Assembly (NCBI GenBank): GCA_963797005.1
Contig: CAWCOF010000014.1
Coordinates: 62,001 to 126,000, forward strand
Direction: 5' to 3'
DNA length: 64,000 bases
From: AWTP1-13 sp963797005
Lineage (GTDB): Bacteria; Pseudomonadota; Alphaproteobacteria; Rhizobiales; Hyphomicrobiaceae
Shown: positions 43,800 through 55,208 of the stretch, piece by piece
How the letters are laid out: each line of letters starts with the position of its first letter
Position numbering within the stretch: the first letter of the stretch is position 1
Translations under genes and position numbers: made by a program
Notes under the pieces: model-generated
Told to the model about the DNA's origin: nothing
Databases searched by the model: none
The model's input: only the letters and a program-made list of their open reading frames with translations

Positions 43800-45023
43800 A
43801 TGCAGAAACGTTGGATTGCAGGCGCAGTGCTGGCCGCTTCGAGTTTGGCGGCGCAGCCGAGCTTGGCCATGGACTGCGGCGAGATCAAGCTCGGTGCCGC
43901 ACTGTCCCTGACGGGCAAGTATTCCGCCAACGGCAAGAATACGCAGGACGGCTACGAGTACGCCATCAAGAAGGTCGCGGAAGCCGGCGGCGTCAAGGTC
44001 GGCGGCAAGTGCTACAACTTCAAGGTCCTCTACTACGATGACGAGTCGACGCCGGCTCGCGGCGCCCAGCTCGCCGAGCGCCTGATCAGCCAGGACAAGG
44101 TGCAGTACATGCTGGGCCCGTACAGCTCGGGCCTGACCGTGGCGATCGCGCCGGTGGCCGAGAAATACAAGATCCCGATGGTCGAGGCGGAAGGCGCATC
44201 GCGCTCGCTGTTCAACAAGGGCTACAAGCACATCTTCGCCGTGCTGTCGACCTCCGAGCAGTACCTGGCCTCGGCCATCACGCTGGCGGCCGAGCTGGCC
44301 GAGAAAGCCGGCAAGAAGCCGTCCGACGTGAAGGTGGCGATGGTGTTCGAGAGCGATCCGTTCTCTCTCGACGTCAGGGCCGGCGTGGTCGACGAGATGA
44401 AGAAGCACAATATGAAGGCGGTCATCGACGACAAGATGCCGCGTGACCTCAGCGACATCAGCCCGACGCTTACCAAGATCAAGGCCCTCAAGCCGGACGT
44501 GCTGATCGTCTCCGGCCACGAGAAGGGTGCGGTGACGGCGACCCGGCAGATCGGCGAGATGAAGATCGACGTGCCGCTGATCGGCATGACGCACTGCGAG
44601 TCCGCCAAGGTGACCAGCGACTTTCCGGGGGTCTCCGACGGGTTCCTCTGCCCGACCCAGTGGGCCGAGACGCTGACCTACAAGGACGCGATCATGGGTT
44701 CGGCCGCGGACTACGACAAAGCCTTCAAGGCCGCTCACCCGGCCTACAAGATCGTTCCCTATCAAACGGCCCAGGCCTCGGCTGCGATCCTCGTTTTCAA
44801 GGACGCCTTCGAGCGCGCCAAGTCGTTGGACAAGGACAAGCTGCGTGATGCCCTGGCGGCGACCGACACATTGACGTTCTACGGGCAGATCAAGTTCAAG
44901 CCCGAGGGCAACAACGTCGGCAAACCGATGGTGCTGCGCCAGATCCAGGACAAGAAATACGTCGTGGTGGCGCCGCTCAAGTACGCCACCGGCAAGCTGG
45001 AGTATCCGCGCAAGGTGCGCTAG
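43800..45023 (+). CDS. Branched-chain amino acid type ABC transporter substrate-binding protein
   Basis: A 407-residue periplasmic binding protein of the LivK/Peripla_BP_6 family with a signal peptide (WIAGAVLAASSLAAQPSLA). The start of the domain, IKLGAALSLTGKYSANGKNTQDGYEYA, and the YYDDESTPARGAQLAERLI stretch are typical. The ATG at 43800 is preceded by AGGAAGG. It heads a five-gene import operon. The ligand may be an amino acid, amide or urea-like compound; it cannot be told here. Confidence 0.93.
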   Translation: MQKRWIAGAVLAASSLAAQPSLAMDCGEIKLGAALSLTGKYSANGKNTQDGYEYAIKKVAEAGGVKVGGKCYNFKVLYYDDESTPARGAQLAERLISQDKVQYMLGPYSSGLTVAIAPVAEKYKIPMVEAEGASRSLFNKGYKHIFAVLSTSEQYLASAITLAAELAEKAGKKPSDVKVAMVFESDPFSLDVRAGVVDEMKKHNMKAVIDDKMPRDLSDISPTLTKIKALKPDVLIVSGHEKGAVTATRQIGEMKIDVPLIGMTHCESAKVTSDFPGVSDGFLCPTQWAETLTYKDAIMGSAADYDKAFKAAHPAYKIVPYQTAQASAAILVFKDAFERAKSLDKDKLRDALAATDTLTFYGQIKFKPEGNNVGKPMVLRQIQDKKYVVVAPLKYATGKLEYPRKVR

Positions 45024-45047
45024 GACAACGTGTGCGGAGACGAGACG

Positions 45048-45075
45048 GGGAGAGGCGGCTTCAGCCGTCTCTCCC
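45048..45075 (+). terminator. Intercistronic hairpin in the branched-chain amino acid transporter operon
   Basis: A 12-bp stem (45048-45059 with 45064-45075, one G-T pair) closed by a TTCA loop lies between the binding-protein and first permease genes. There is no strong T-run, so it more likely protects or attenuates the mRNA than ends it, which would let the binding protein be made in excess. Confidence 0.7.
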
Positions 45076-45127
45076 GCATTTGTATCTGCGCTGACCTCGC
45101 CGGCAGGATTTTCTTGAAGGGCCCGCC

Positions 45128-46036
45128 ATGCATTTCATCGATAACCTGAACATCCTGGTACAGGCGCCGGTCTTCAATCTGGCGCTCATCATCGATGGTC
45201 TGATGATCGGGGCGGTGTTCGCGTTGGCGGCCTACGGCCTGGCGCTCGTGTGGGGCGTCATGAGCGTGAAGAACCTGGCGCAGGGCGATTTCGTGATGAT
45301 GGGCGGATACACGTCCTGGTTCCTGTGGGACAAGGGCGTGAACCCATTGCTGGGCGTGCCGCTGGCCTTCGTCATCTTGGGATTGTTCGGCTGGATCGTC
45401 TTTCACCTCGTGATCAAGAAGGTGATCAAGCGCGACCTCTTCACCTCGCTGCTGGCGACCTTCGGCCTGGCGATCTTCCTGCAGCAGTCACTCAACATCG
45501 TGTTCGGCCCGGAAACGCGCACGGCGGATGCGGGCTTCGAGTCCTGGCAGCTGTTCGACGGCGCGGTCACGCTGCCGATCGTCAAGGTCATCGGGTTGGC
45601 GATGGCGGCCGTGCTGGCGGGCGGCGTCGTCCTGTTCATGAAGAAGACCCGGATGGGCCAGGCCATACGCGCCACTTCCCAGGATGCGCGCGCCGCTCGC
45701 GTGCTCGGCATCGACACCGAGAAGGTCTACGCCTTCACGTTTTCGCTCAATGCCGCCATCTGCGGCGCCGCCGGCGCGCTGATTGCGATGATCTGGGTGA
45801 TCCAGCCCTTCTTCGGCATCGTCTACTCGATCCGCTGCTTCGTGATCGTCACGGCCGCCGGCCTCGGCAACCTGCCCGGCGTGATCGCCGTCGGCCTCGG
45901 CATGGGCGTGATCGAGCAGTACGGCGGCTTCGTGCTTGGCGCGCAGTACCAGCAAGCCATTATCGTGCTGCTGCTGCTGCTGGTCCTGATCATACGGCAA
46001 ATCCAGCAGACCCGGCTCAGACAGGCGGTGCAATGA
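45128..46036 (+). CDS. Branched-chain amino acid ABC transporter permease (LivH-like)
   Basis: A 302-residue inner membrane permease with about eight helices; the motifs GLMIGAVFALAAYGLALVWGV and MGQAIRATSQDARAARVLGID are characteristic of LivH. Its stop overlaps the LivM start codon as ATGA, so translation is coupled. Confidence 0.94.
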   Translation: MHFIDNLNILVQAPVFNLALIIDGLMIGAVFALAAYGLALVWGVMSVKNLAQGDFVMMGGYTSWFLWDKGVNPLLGVPLAFVILGLFGWIVFHLVIKKVIKRDLFTSLLATFGLAIFLQQSLNIVFGPETRTADAGFESWQLFDGAVTLPIVKVIGLAMAAVLAGGVVLFMKKTRMGQAIRATSQDARAARVLGIDTEKVYAFTFSLNAAICGAAGALIAMIWVIQPFFGIVYSIRCFVIVTAAGLGNLPGVIAVGLGMGVIEQYGGFVLGAQYQQAIIVLLLLLVLIIRQIQQTRLRQAVQ

Positions 46037-47148
46037 GCGTCCACGATACGCATCCAGACGTCTCGGTAGAAGCGGGCGCACGCCCTCTGGGCGAGCAGGT
46101 CGGCCTCAGATGGGTCGGCTATGTCGCTCTGCTGGCGGTCGCGGTGGCGGCACCGCTGGTGTTTCCCGCCTATGCCAGCCAGATGACGGTGCTGTGCCTG
46201 ATGATCACCTTCGCCCTCACCTGGGACCTGGTGGGCGGCCAGATGGGCTACAACTCGCTCGGCAACATCTTCTTCTTCGGCTCCGGCATGTACATCAGTG
46301 CCGTGCTGCAGATCGGCCTTTGGACCGACGTCGGCCTCTATACGGCGCCTGACGGCCAGGTGAAGGAGGTCTTCACGCACGCGCAGTATTTCATCGGCAT
46401 GGGCGTCGGCATCGTCGCCGCCGGCATCGTGTGCTCGGCCCTGGCTGTCGGCTTCGGCTGGATCGTGCTCGGGCTGCGCGGGCCCTATTTCGCCATCGGC
46501 ACCCTGGGCGTGGCGATCGCGGCCGCCGAGATCATCACCACGTGGGACTGGGTCGGCGGCGGCAGCGGCATCGTCATGCCGACCTTCCCCGGCGACCCCC
46601 TGATCGCCAAGCTCAGCTACTATTACCTGAACCTGGCGCTGGTCGTCGGCACCTTCGCGTTCTTGAAGTGGCTTTATACCACCCGCTTCGGCCTCGCCAT
46701 CAACGCCATCCGGGACGATGAGGAAAAGGCCGAGGGGATGGGCCTCCACACCACGCGCTACAAGGCGGTGGCGTGGTCGGTGTCCGCCTTCTTCCTGGGC
46801 ATCGCCGGCGCCATCTTCGGCAACATGATCGGCTTCATCGAGCCGCGCGAGGTGGCCTACCCGACCGTCACCTTCGGCATCTTCATGGTGCTCATGGTGC
46901 TGCTCGGCGGCAAGGGCACCATCTGGGGGCCCATCATCGGCGCGGTGATCTTCCACGTCATCAAGGAGGTCACCTGGACCTACCTGCTGGGGTGGCAATG
47001 GGTGGCGCTGGGGCTGCTCATCATCATCATCGTCGTCTACTTCGAGCAGGGCATCGCCGGCTGGATGATGGAGAAGAAGCCCGAGTGGTTCGGCATCCGT
47101 GTCGATCGCAAGGACGATGCGGAAACGCCGGTGAGGGCTGCGGAATGA
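46033..47148 (+). CDS. Branched-chain amino acid ABC transporter permease (LivM-like)
   Basis: A 371-residue permease of the LivM type with a hydrophilic N-terminal tail, about ten hydrophobic segments, the GYNSLGNIFFFGSGMY motif and the INAIRDDEEKAEGMGLHTTRYKAVAW loop. Start and stop overlap the neighbours by four bases, so it is tightly coupled within the operon. Confidence 0.94.
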   Translation: MSVHDTHPDVSVEAGARPLGEQVGLRWVGYVALLAVAVAAPLVFPAYASQMTVLCLMITFALTWDLVGGQMGYNSLGNIFFFGSGMYISAVLQIGLWTDVGLYTAPDGQVKEVFTHAQYFIGMGVGIVAAGIVCSALAVGFGWIVLGLRGPYFAIGTLGVAIAAAEIITTWDWVGGGSGIVMPTFPGDPLIAKLSYYYLNLALVVGTFAFLKWLYTTRFGLAINAIRDDEEKAEGMGLHTTRYKAVAWSVSAFFLGIAGAIFGNMIGFIEPREVAYPTVTFGIFMVLMVLLGGKGTIWGPIIGAVIFHVIKEVTWTYLLGWQWVALGLLIIIIVVYFEQGIAGWMMEKKPEWFGIRVDRKDDAETPVRAAE

Positions 47149-47891
47149 AACGGCCGATCATCGAGGTCCAGCACGTCACCAAGACGTTCGGCGGCGTCAT
47201 CGCCAACCGGGATATCTCGATCGAGGTCGAGAGGGGCGCCATCACCGGGCTGATCGGCCCCAACGGGTCCGGCAAGACGACGCTGTTCAACTCGATCGTC
47301 GGCTATCACCCGATCGATTCCGGATCGATCCGCCTCGACGGCCGGGAGATCTCCAGGCTGCGCGTGCAGCAGATCGCCCGCCTCGGCCTGCTGCGGACCT
47401 TCCAGCAGACGCGCATCTACGGGAAGATGAACTGCGTCGACAACATGCTGATCTCCATCCCGCACCGCAGAGCCGGCTTCTGGGACATGTTCGGCAGCTA
47501 CGGCCGCGAGGACGTGGAGCGCGCCGATCATCTGTTGGATTTCGTCGGCCTCTACGAGAAGCGCTTCCTGCGCGCCGGCAACCTCTCCTTCGGCCAGCAG
47601 CGCCTGCTCGAGTTCGCCATGGCGCTGATGAACGAGCCGACCGTCCTGCTGCTCGACGAGCCGACCGCCGGCATCAACCCCACCCTCATCAACGGCCTGA
47701 TCGACCGGCTGCGCAGGGCCAACGAGCAGTTCGGCATCACGCTCCTCGTCATCGAGCACAACATGCGCGTGATCATGAACATGGCGCACAAGATCTACTG
47801 CCTGGCGCATGGCGAGCTGTTGGCCGCGGGCACGCCGGATGAGATTCAAAACGACCAGAACGTCATCGATGCCTATCTGGGGGCGCATTGA
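47145..47891 (+). CDS. Branched-chain amino acid ABC transporter ATP-binding protein (LivG-like)
   Basis: A 248-residue ATPase with Walker A GLIGPNGSGKTTLFNSI, the signature LSFGQQRLLEFAMA and Walker B VLLLDEPTAGINP, plus the LivG-type LGLLRTFQQTRIYGKM segment. Its start overlaps the LivM stop and its stop overlaps the next ATG. Confidence 0.95.
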   Translation: MKRPIIEVQHVTKTFGGVIANRDISIEVERGAITGLIGPNGSGKTTLFNSIVGYHPIDSGSIRLDGREISRLRVQQIARLGLLRTFQQTRIYGKMNCVDNMLISIPHRRAGFWDMFGSYGREDVERADHLLDFVGLYEKRFLRAGNLSFGQQRLLEFAMALMNEPTVLLLDEPTAGINPTLINGLIDRLRRANEQFGITLLVIEHNMRVIMNMAHKIYCLAHGELLAAGTPDEIQNDQNVIDAYLGAH

Positions 47892-48806
47892 TGCCGTCGG
47901 ACAAGCCTGAGCAGAACATGGCTTCGCCCGCAGCAGACAAGTCCAGGTTGGGACGCACCAGCGGCTACGGCCTCGGCGACGTCGCGCCCGCCATCTCGGT
48001 CGACGAGGTCACGCGCCAGGTCTCGGCCATCGCCGAGCCGGTGTCGGTGGCGCAGCTCGACGCGCTGGCCGGCGGCGCGCCCTACCTCAGCATCGACAAC
48101 CTGCGCGCGGGCTACGGCCGTCTGCAGGTGCTGCCGAACTTCAATCTGAGGGTCGGCCGCAGGCAGTCGCTGTGCCTGATCGGCCCCAACGGCGCCGGCA
48201 AGTCGACGGTGCTGCACGCCGTCTTCGGCTTCAACGACGTCTTCTCCGGCCGCATCACGATCGGCTCCGGGCCAGGATGCGAGGGACATCACCAGGTTGT
48301 CGCCGGAGCAGAAGCTGAAAGAGGCCGGCATCGCCTACATCCTGCAGGACAAGTCCGTCTTTCCCGGCATGACCGTGGAGGAGAACCTGTGGATGGGCGG
48401 CTACCTGATGGGGGACCCGGCCAAGGCGAAACGGGCGGCCGAGAAGGTGTTCGACAAGTACCCGCGGCTGGCCGCGCGCCGCAAGCACCAGGCCAAGGTG
48501 CTCTCCGGCGGCGAGCGCCGCCTGCTCGAGATCTCGCGCGGGCTCGTGATGGAGCCCGAGGTGCTGCTGGTCGACGAGCCGTCCATCGGGCTGGAGCCGC
48601 GCTTCATCAACATGGTGTTCGAGATCCTGCACGATCTGCAGCACGTCGAGGGCAAGACCATCATCATGGTCGAGCAGAACGCCAAGAAGGGGCTGGAGTT
48701 CGCCGACATCGGCTACGTGCTGGTCTCCGGCGAGGTGGCGATCGCCGGCACGGGCAGCGAGCTGCTCGCCAACCCCAACGTCGGCCGCCTGTTCCTCGGC
48801 GGCTGA
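47891..48806 (+). pseudogene. Branched-chain amino acid ABC transporter ATP-binding protein (LivF-like), one frameshift
   Basis: The second ATPase of the operon. An unusual hydrophilic N-terminal extension of about 65 residues precedes LSIDNLRAGYGRLQVLPNF and Walker A LIGPNGAGKSTVLHAVFG. Near 48268 the frame breaks; removing one G in TCCGGGCCAGG joins it to DARDITRLSPEQKLKEAG, LSGGERRLLEISRGL and LLVDEPSIGLEP. The insertion context is the same as in the metY-like gene. The extension is not normal for LivF; its role is unknown. Confidence 0.88.
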
Positions 48807-49893
48807 GGCCGCACCTGCGGCCGGGGTCCGAACGAGACCAATCCGTCGCGTCCGGTGCTCGGCTGGATGCTTGGCGGCACGGCGGCTGGAAGCCTCGGCG
48901 GTGCAGCAATTTCGGCAGCTATCAGGGGGTACAAGAGACGTCAGTCCAACCTTGCCGGTGCGGCAAGTCATGACCCAATTTTGAACTCGCAAGCTAGCGG
49001 CGACATGGCTTTGGCCTGTGAGGCGACATTCGCTACCTCAAGTTCATCTTGGAGGGTGCGGCCGGCTTACGTCGGCGGGCCAGTCTCGGGGCATCGGGCC
49101 AGATGGCTTTTTGATTGATCCCGTCTCGATATCGCTCGGTGGAGGCTTGGTTCTCTTTGCTGCAAGCCACTCTTTACTATGTCACCGCCGTACTTCACCA
49201 GTCCGTCACGAAGCATGGCGAGCGGGATCTGGTAGAGCTGAGGGAAGAGGCAAAAGGCGACTGCCGTTAGAGCCCCAATGGCGCGCTTGGGAAGGCCAAA
49301 GAGCCTGCCCCACGGACGCGGCTCATTTTGTGATTGTTGTTCGTCCGACATTGGACCCTCTCATAGAAAGAGGGCGCCTACCGCGATTTGCGCTCGCGTG
49401 GAAGCGGATTCTTGCCAGCATTCGGGCGACATGCACACGCAGAGGCCGAAACGCATGCGTTTGGGCGTAGCTGCGCGCATCGGGTGCATCCGATGAGTGT
49501 GGCGCATATGAAACGATTCGCTAGATATGTCGAGCGTTGGCTCTTGATGGGCGATGCATTGGGTGATGGCGTTGTTACCATCGGGGAGAATTGATCAGTG
49601 CCACGCGCTCAGAATGAAGGTGGAGCGATCCGAGTACAGGATCAGCAACGCGGGGATGTGGGCGCGAAGATCGAGTGCCCTCCTTGCGGCAGTGCCTGGG
49701 AGCCGAATTGCGTCGCCGCGGCTGGCGTTCGCGACGGCGCAACGATTGCGTCCGCTTATGAGAGGTGCTTGTGCCGTGCGGCTAGTACCCAATTTCGCTG
49801 AAGGTTGACTCGCAAGCGGCCCGCGCGTGCTCCCTCCCCCTTGCGGGGAGGGGTCGGGGGTGGGGGTAAAGAACTTGGAGCGTCCTCGCATCT
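48807..49893. other. Gene-poor stretch
   Basis: About 1.1 kb with lower GC and only short frames on both strands. Apart from the small minus-strand frame at 49067-49351 and the repeat from 49828, I see no supported gene. A plus-strand frame at 48855-49118 begins with a glycine/alanine-rich hydrophobic stretch but has no family resemblance. Confidence 0.5.
49067..49351 (-). CDS. Hypothetical small membrane protein
   Basis: A possible 94-residue protein: polar N-terminus (MSDEQQSQNEPRPW), one hydrophobic segment (AIGALTAVAFCLFPQLYQIPLAML), polar tail. A GAGAGGG ribosome binding site stands 5 bases before the ATG. No family recognised, and the C-terminal third looks non-native. Confidence 0.35.
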   Translation of the reverse strand: MSDEQQSQNEPRPWGRLFGLPKRAIGALTAVAFCLFPQLYQIPLAMLRDGLVKYGGDIVKSGLQQREPSLHRAISRRDQSKSHLARCPETGPPT

Positions 49894-49905
49894 TCACCCC
49901 ACCCT
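49828..49905. repeat. Composite repeat, CTCCCC/GGGGTGGGG family, short copy
   Basis: CCCTCCCCCTTGCGGGGAGGGG, then GGGGGTGGGG, with CACCCCACCC at the right. It overlaps the 3' end of the adjacent minus-strand gene, so it supplies the last codons. Confidence 0.75.
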
Positions 49906-50538
49906 AGCCGCCGTCCTCGCGTCCCTCGTTCGCCTTACCCGGAAGGTCGGATGGCGGGGGTGGATGGCGTCCTTGAAGGCGTCGAAGGCTTTCCACGCCG
50001 GCTCGACCGGATCGTGGCCGGGCTGCGGCACGTACTCGGACGGCTCGCCGAGCTGGAGCTTGGGGATATAGCGCGGGCAGTTGGGAAAGATGGCGCGCGC
50101 CTTCACGCGCACGATGAGCTGGGCGCCGACGGTGTGCGCGAGCAGCGGGTCCTCGCGCGAGACCAGCGCCGTGCCGTTCACGCGCAGCCGCTTCGGCTTC
50201 TGATGCAGGTCGATGAACAGCAGGCCGACGTTCGGGTTCACCAGGATATTGCCGAGGCTCTTGAACATGCCGTTGCCGTCGTAGTCGGGGAAGGCGACCT
50301 CGTCGGGCGCCGTGATCCGCACGAAGCCCGGTGCGCCGCCCTTGAACGAGCAATCGGGGCGGCCGTCGGCATCGGCGGTGGCGATGAAGAAGTAGATGGC
50401 GCTCTCGATGAACGCCTTGTCGTCGGGCGTGAAAGATGTGCGCGTGAGCTTTTCCTCGAGGCGGTCTGAGATGCGGCGGCTGTCGAAGGCGTCCTGCAGC
50501 TGCCGATTGCCGTCGTGGTACATGATGCTGTCGGGCAT
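49894..50538 (-). CDS. Pyridoxamine 5'-phosphate oxidase family protein
   Basis: A 214-residue split-barrel FMN-binding protein: AIYFFIATADADGRPDCSFKGG, DYDGNGMFKSLGNILVNPNVGLLFID and LRVNGTALVSREDPLL are the family core. Such proteins reduce or bind flavin or haem; the function here is unknown. The ATG at 50538 fits the family N-terminus. Its last codons lie in a dispersed repeat. Confidence 0.87.
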   Translation of the reverse strand: MPDSIMYHDGNRQLQDAFDSRRISDRLEEKLTRTSFTPDDKAFIESAIYFFIATADADGRPDCSFKGGAPGFVRITAPDEVAFPDYDGNGMFKSLGNILVNPNVGLLFIDLHQKPKRLRVNGTALVSREDPLLAHTVGAQLIVRVKARAIFPNCPRYIPKLQLGEPSEYVPQPGHDPVEPAWKAFDAFKDAIHPRHPTFRVRRTRDARTAARVG

Positions 50539-50803
50539 TTGAGGCGCTCCCATATCTTCAACCGGCACATCATAGCGGATCGGGTGCGTGGGAAGCCATC
50601 CGTGCCCCGCCGGCAGGGGCATTGCCCAGGCGTCGTGGTGGCACCGGCGCCGTAAGCCAAGATCGGACAACGACTTACGCAACCTCTTGCCCCGCCTCGC
50701 CTTTGCGGGTTAGCAATCATCTGGTATACCAAGTGCTTGATGCCGGCCGATAACAACCGTCGCAATAGGCCGGCGTGGTTGCCCGCTAGGGAGGAGTTCA
50801 GGG

Positions 50804-52870
<2,067 letters not shown>

Positions 52871-52952
52871 GCTATCGAGCGCGGTTCGATTGCCCTGCGG
52901 TTTCAGATGTGGCAGGCACGGCCGCGGAGCGGCGGTGGCCCGGGATCAGCGC

Positions 52953-54128
52953 GTGAAGCTCGTCGACAAGGTCAAGGCCTATCGGTCCGTCATCAACGGC
53001 GTGGCCCGTCCGCGTGCCGGCAGGGCCGCCGCGACCATCGCCGCGCGTCTCACTTTCGACCGGGTGGAGCGGCGCTACGGCGAGGCGGCGGCGCTCGCCG
53101 GCTTCTCGCTCGACATCGCGCCGGCCGAGGTCGTGTGCCTGCTGGGGCCTTCGGGCAGCGGCAAGACCACGCTGCTCAGGGTGGCAGCCGGCATCGAGAA
53201 GCCGACCGCCGGCCGCGTACTCATCAATGACCAGGAGGTCGCCGGCCCCGACCGCTTCGTGCCGCCCGAGAAGCGCAACGTCGGGCTGATGTTCCAGGAC
53301 TTCGCGCTCTTCCCCCATCTTTCCATCCTCGACAACGTCGCCTTCGGCCTCAAGTCGCTGCCCAGGGAAGATGCGCGCCGCGAGGCGATGGCCGCGCTCG
53401 CGCGCGTGGGCCTGGAGCGCTATGCCGGCGAGTACCCGCATATCCTGTCGGGCGGCGAGCAGCAGCGCGTGGCGCTGGCGCGGGCAATCGTGCCGCGGCC
53501 CGCGGTCATGCTGATGGACGAGCCGTTCTCGGGCCTCGACGTGCTGCTGAGAGAACGGATGCAGGAGGAGACGCTGCAGCTGCTGCGCGAGACGCGCGCC
53601 ACCTGCCTGATCGTCACGCACGCGCCGGCCGAGGCGATCCGGCTCGGCGACCGGGTGGCCGTGATGCGGGGCGGCCGGCTGGTGCAGGCCGGCAAGGCCG
53701 AGGAGCTCTACCGCAACCCCGCCGACCTGTTCGTGGCGCGGCTCTTCTCCGAGATCAACGAGATCCCGCTCACCGTCGAAGGCGGGGCCGTGCGCACGCC
53801 GATCGGGACGTTCGTGGTGCCGGACCTCGCGGAGGGCGATCCCGCTATTGTGTGCATCCGCCGCCGCGCCATCAGGCTGGGCCGGGCCGGGGAGGGCCTG
53901 GCGGGGCGCGTGCTGCACGTACGGTTCCTGGGCGACCTGGCGGCGATCGAGATCGCGGCCGAGGGCTTCGAGCGGCCGCTGGTGACGCTTGTGCGCGAGT
54001 GGGAGGTGCCCGAGCGGGGCTCGGAGGTGTCGCTTGCCGTCGACCCCGAGAGCGTGCTCGTGTTTCCGGCAGAGGCATCCGCCGACGGCCACTTTGCCGC
54101 TGCCGGGAACAGGGCGGAAAACGCCTGA
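52953..54128 (+). CDS. FbpC/PotA-like ABC transporter ATP-binding protein
   Basis: About 391 residues. Walker A is LLGPSGSGKTTLLRVAAG, the signature LSGGEQQRVALARAIVP and Walker B VMLMDEPFSGLD, followed by an OB-like regulatory domain at the C-terminus (from about residue 270). This is the class for iron or polyamine importers. A GTG at 52953 is chosen; the frame opens a little earlier. Like the previous ATPase it has no permease gene nearby. Confidence 0.88.
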   Translation: MKLVDKVKAYRSVINGVARPRAGRAAATIAARLTFDRVERRYGEAAALAGFSLDIAPAEVVCLLGPSGSGKTTLLRVAAGIEKPTAGRVLINDQEVAGPDRFVPPEKRNVGLMFQDFALFPHLSILDNVAFGLKSLPREDARREAMAALARVGLERYAGEYPHILSGGEQQRVALARAIVPRPAVMLMDEPFSGLDVLLRERMQEETLQLLRETRATCLIVTHAPAEAIRLGDRVAVMRGGRLVQAGKAEELYRNPADLFVARLFSEINEIPLTVEGGAVRTPIGTFVVPDLAEGDPAIVCIRRRAIRLGRAGEGLAGRVLHVRFLGDLAAIEIAAEGFERPLVTLVREWEVPERGSEVSLAVDPESVLVFPAEASADGHFAAAGNRAENA

Positions 54129-54244
54129 ATTCAAGGATTTAGAAAGTAGCCAAATCGGTGTGGCAAACTTGCCCCTCAATGCCCTTTCTGCGATAGTGCC
54201 TGCCATGAGATGCAGCATCCTTGCTGCGGAAGGAGCGAGGCGAA

Positions 54245-54490
54245 ATGGGTGGCTTGAGCATCTGGCACTGGCTCATTTTCCTGGCCGTGGCCATGCTGCT
54301 GTTCGGCGGCAGCGGCAAGATCTCCTCGATCATGGGCGACGTGGCCAAGGGCATCAAGAGCTTCAAGAAGGGCATGGCGGAGGACGACGAGATCGCCAAG
54401 AAGGAGGAGCCGCCGAAAGCCCTGGATGCCGACACTAAGCCTGGCGAGCCGGCCGAGGCCAGCAAGTCCGGGTGGAGCTCCAAGGCCTGA
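54245..54490 (+). CDS. tatA: Sec-independent translocase TatA
   Basis: An 81-residue TatA: one N-terminal membrane helix (WHWLIFLAVAMLLF) followed by an amphipathic helix (MGDVAKGIKSFKKGM) and an acidic tail. In the usual motif FGRGKI joins the helices; here it reads FGGSGKI, with one extra residue at the hinge. It heads the tatABC genes. The ATG at 54245 has GGAAGGAG upstream. Confidence 0.95.
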   Translation: MGGLSIWHWLIFLAVAMLLFGGSGKISSIMGDVAKGIKSFKKGMAEDDEIAKKEEPPKALDADTKPGEPAEASKSGWSSKA

Positions 54491-54567
54491 GTTCAGAGTT
54501 CCGGCGGCTTCCGGGCGCTGGGGGTCGTCTCCGGCGTGGCACATGGTCGGCCCCGTTTCGCGCCACT

Positions 54568-54715
54568 AGAGCAGGATCGCTTCGGATGGAACCGTCTTGC
54601 CTCGATCGCAACGTATCGGCCGAAGCGTGAATCCTGCTCTACCCAATATGTTGAGAGCAAGATTCACGTTCCATGATCAAAGCAAAGCGCTTCGATCAGA
54701 AACGATCTTGCTCTA
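54568..54715. repeat. Two tandem AGAGCA palindromes between tatA and tatB
   Basis: AGAGCAGGATCGCTTCGG pairs with CGAAGCGTGAATCCTGCTCT (54568-54640), and AGAGCAAGATTCACG pairs in part with AACGATCTTGCTCT (54654-54714). They fill the tatA-tatB gap up to 10 bases before tatB and may lower readthrough or stabilise tatA mRNA. Confidence 0.85.
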
Positions 54716-54725
54716 GGTTGAGCTG

Positions 54726-55205
54726 ATGTTCGACGTCACCTCCAGCAAGCTGTTGATTCTGGCCGTCGTGGCGCTGCTCGTCATCGGCCCCAAGGATCTG
54801 CCGGCGCTGCTGCGCACGATCGGCAAATACGTGGGCATCATCAGGCGCCACGCGGCCGACTTCCGCGCGCAGTTCGAGGAGGCGATCCGCAATTCCGAGC
54901 TCGATGAATTGAAGAAGAACGTCGAGAACATCGGCTCGGAGACCCAATCGAGCTTCTCCGAGGTCGAGCAGGCAGTGAACAAGGAGGTCACCGACGCGCA
55001 ATTCGACGTGGATGCGGCGGTGGAAGGGCACGACAAGCCCGCCGACCAGCCGGCTCCAAGCCCCGAGGCTTTGCCGGCGGCCTCGACGGGCGGGGCGGGC
55101 GGCACCACGGCGCCGCTCAACGGCGCGGCCCATGCCTCGGAGCCGGCGGCCGCGGCGCCGGATGAGACGCGCACGCCCGCCGAGACGCAGAAGAGCGGAG
55201 CCTGA
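54726..55205 (+). CDS. tatB: Sec-independent translocase TatB
   Basis: A 159-residue TatB with the N-terminal helix LLILAVVALLVIGPKDLPALLR, the expected GPK-P hinge, a long amphipathic region and a proline/alanine-rich acidic tail. It forms the substrate receptor with TatC, whose gene begins 3 bases downstream. Confidence 0.95.
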   Translation: MFDVTSSKLLILAVVALLVIGPKDLPALLRTIGKYVGIIRRHAADFRAQFEEAIRNSELDELKKNVENIGSETQSSFSEVEQAVNKEVTDAQFDVDAAVEGHDKPADQPAPSPEALPAASTGGAGGTTAPLNGAAHASEPAAAAPDETRTPAETQKSGA

Positions 55206-55208
55206 CCC

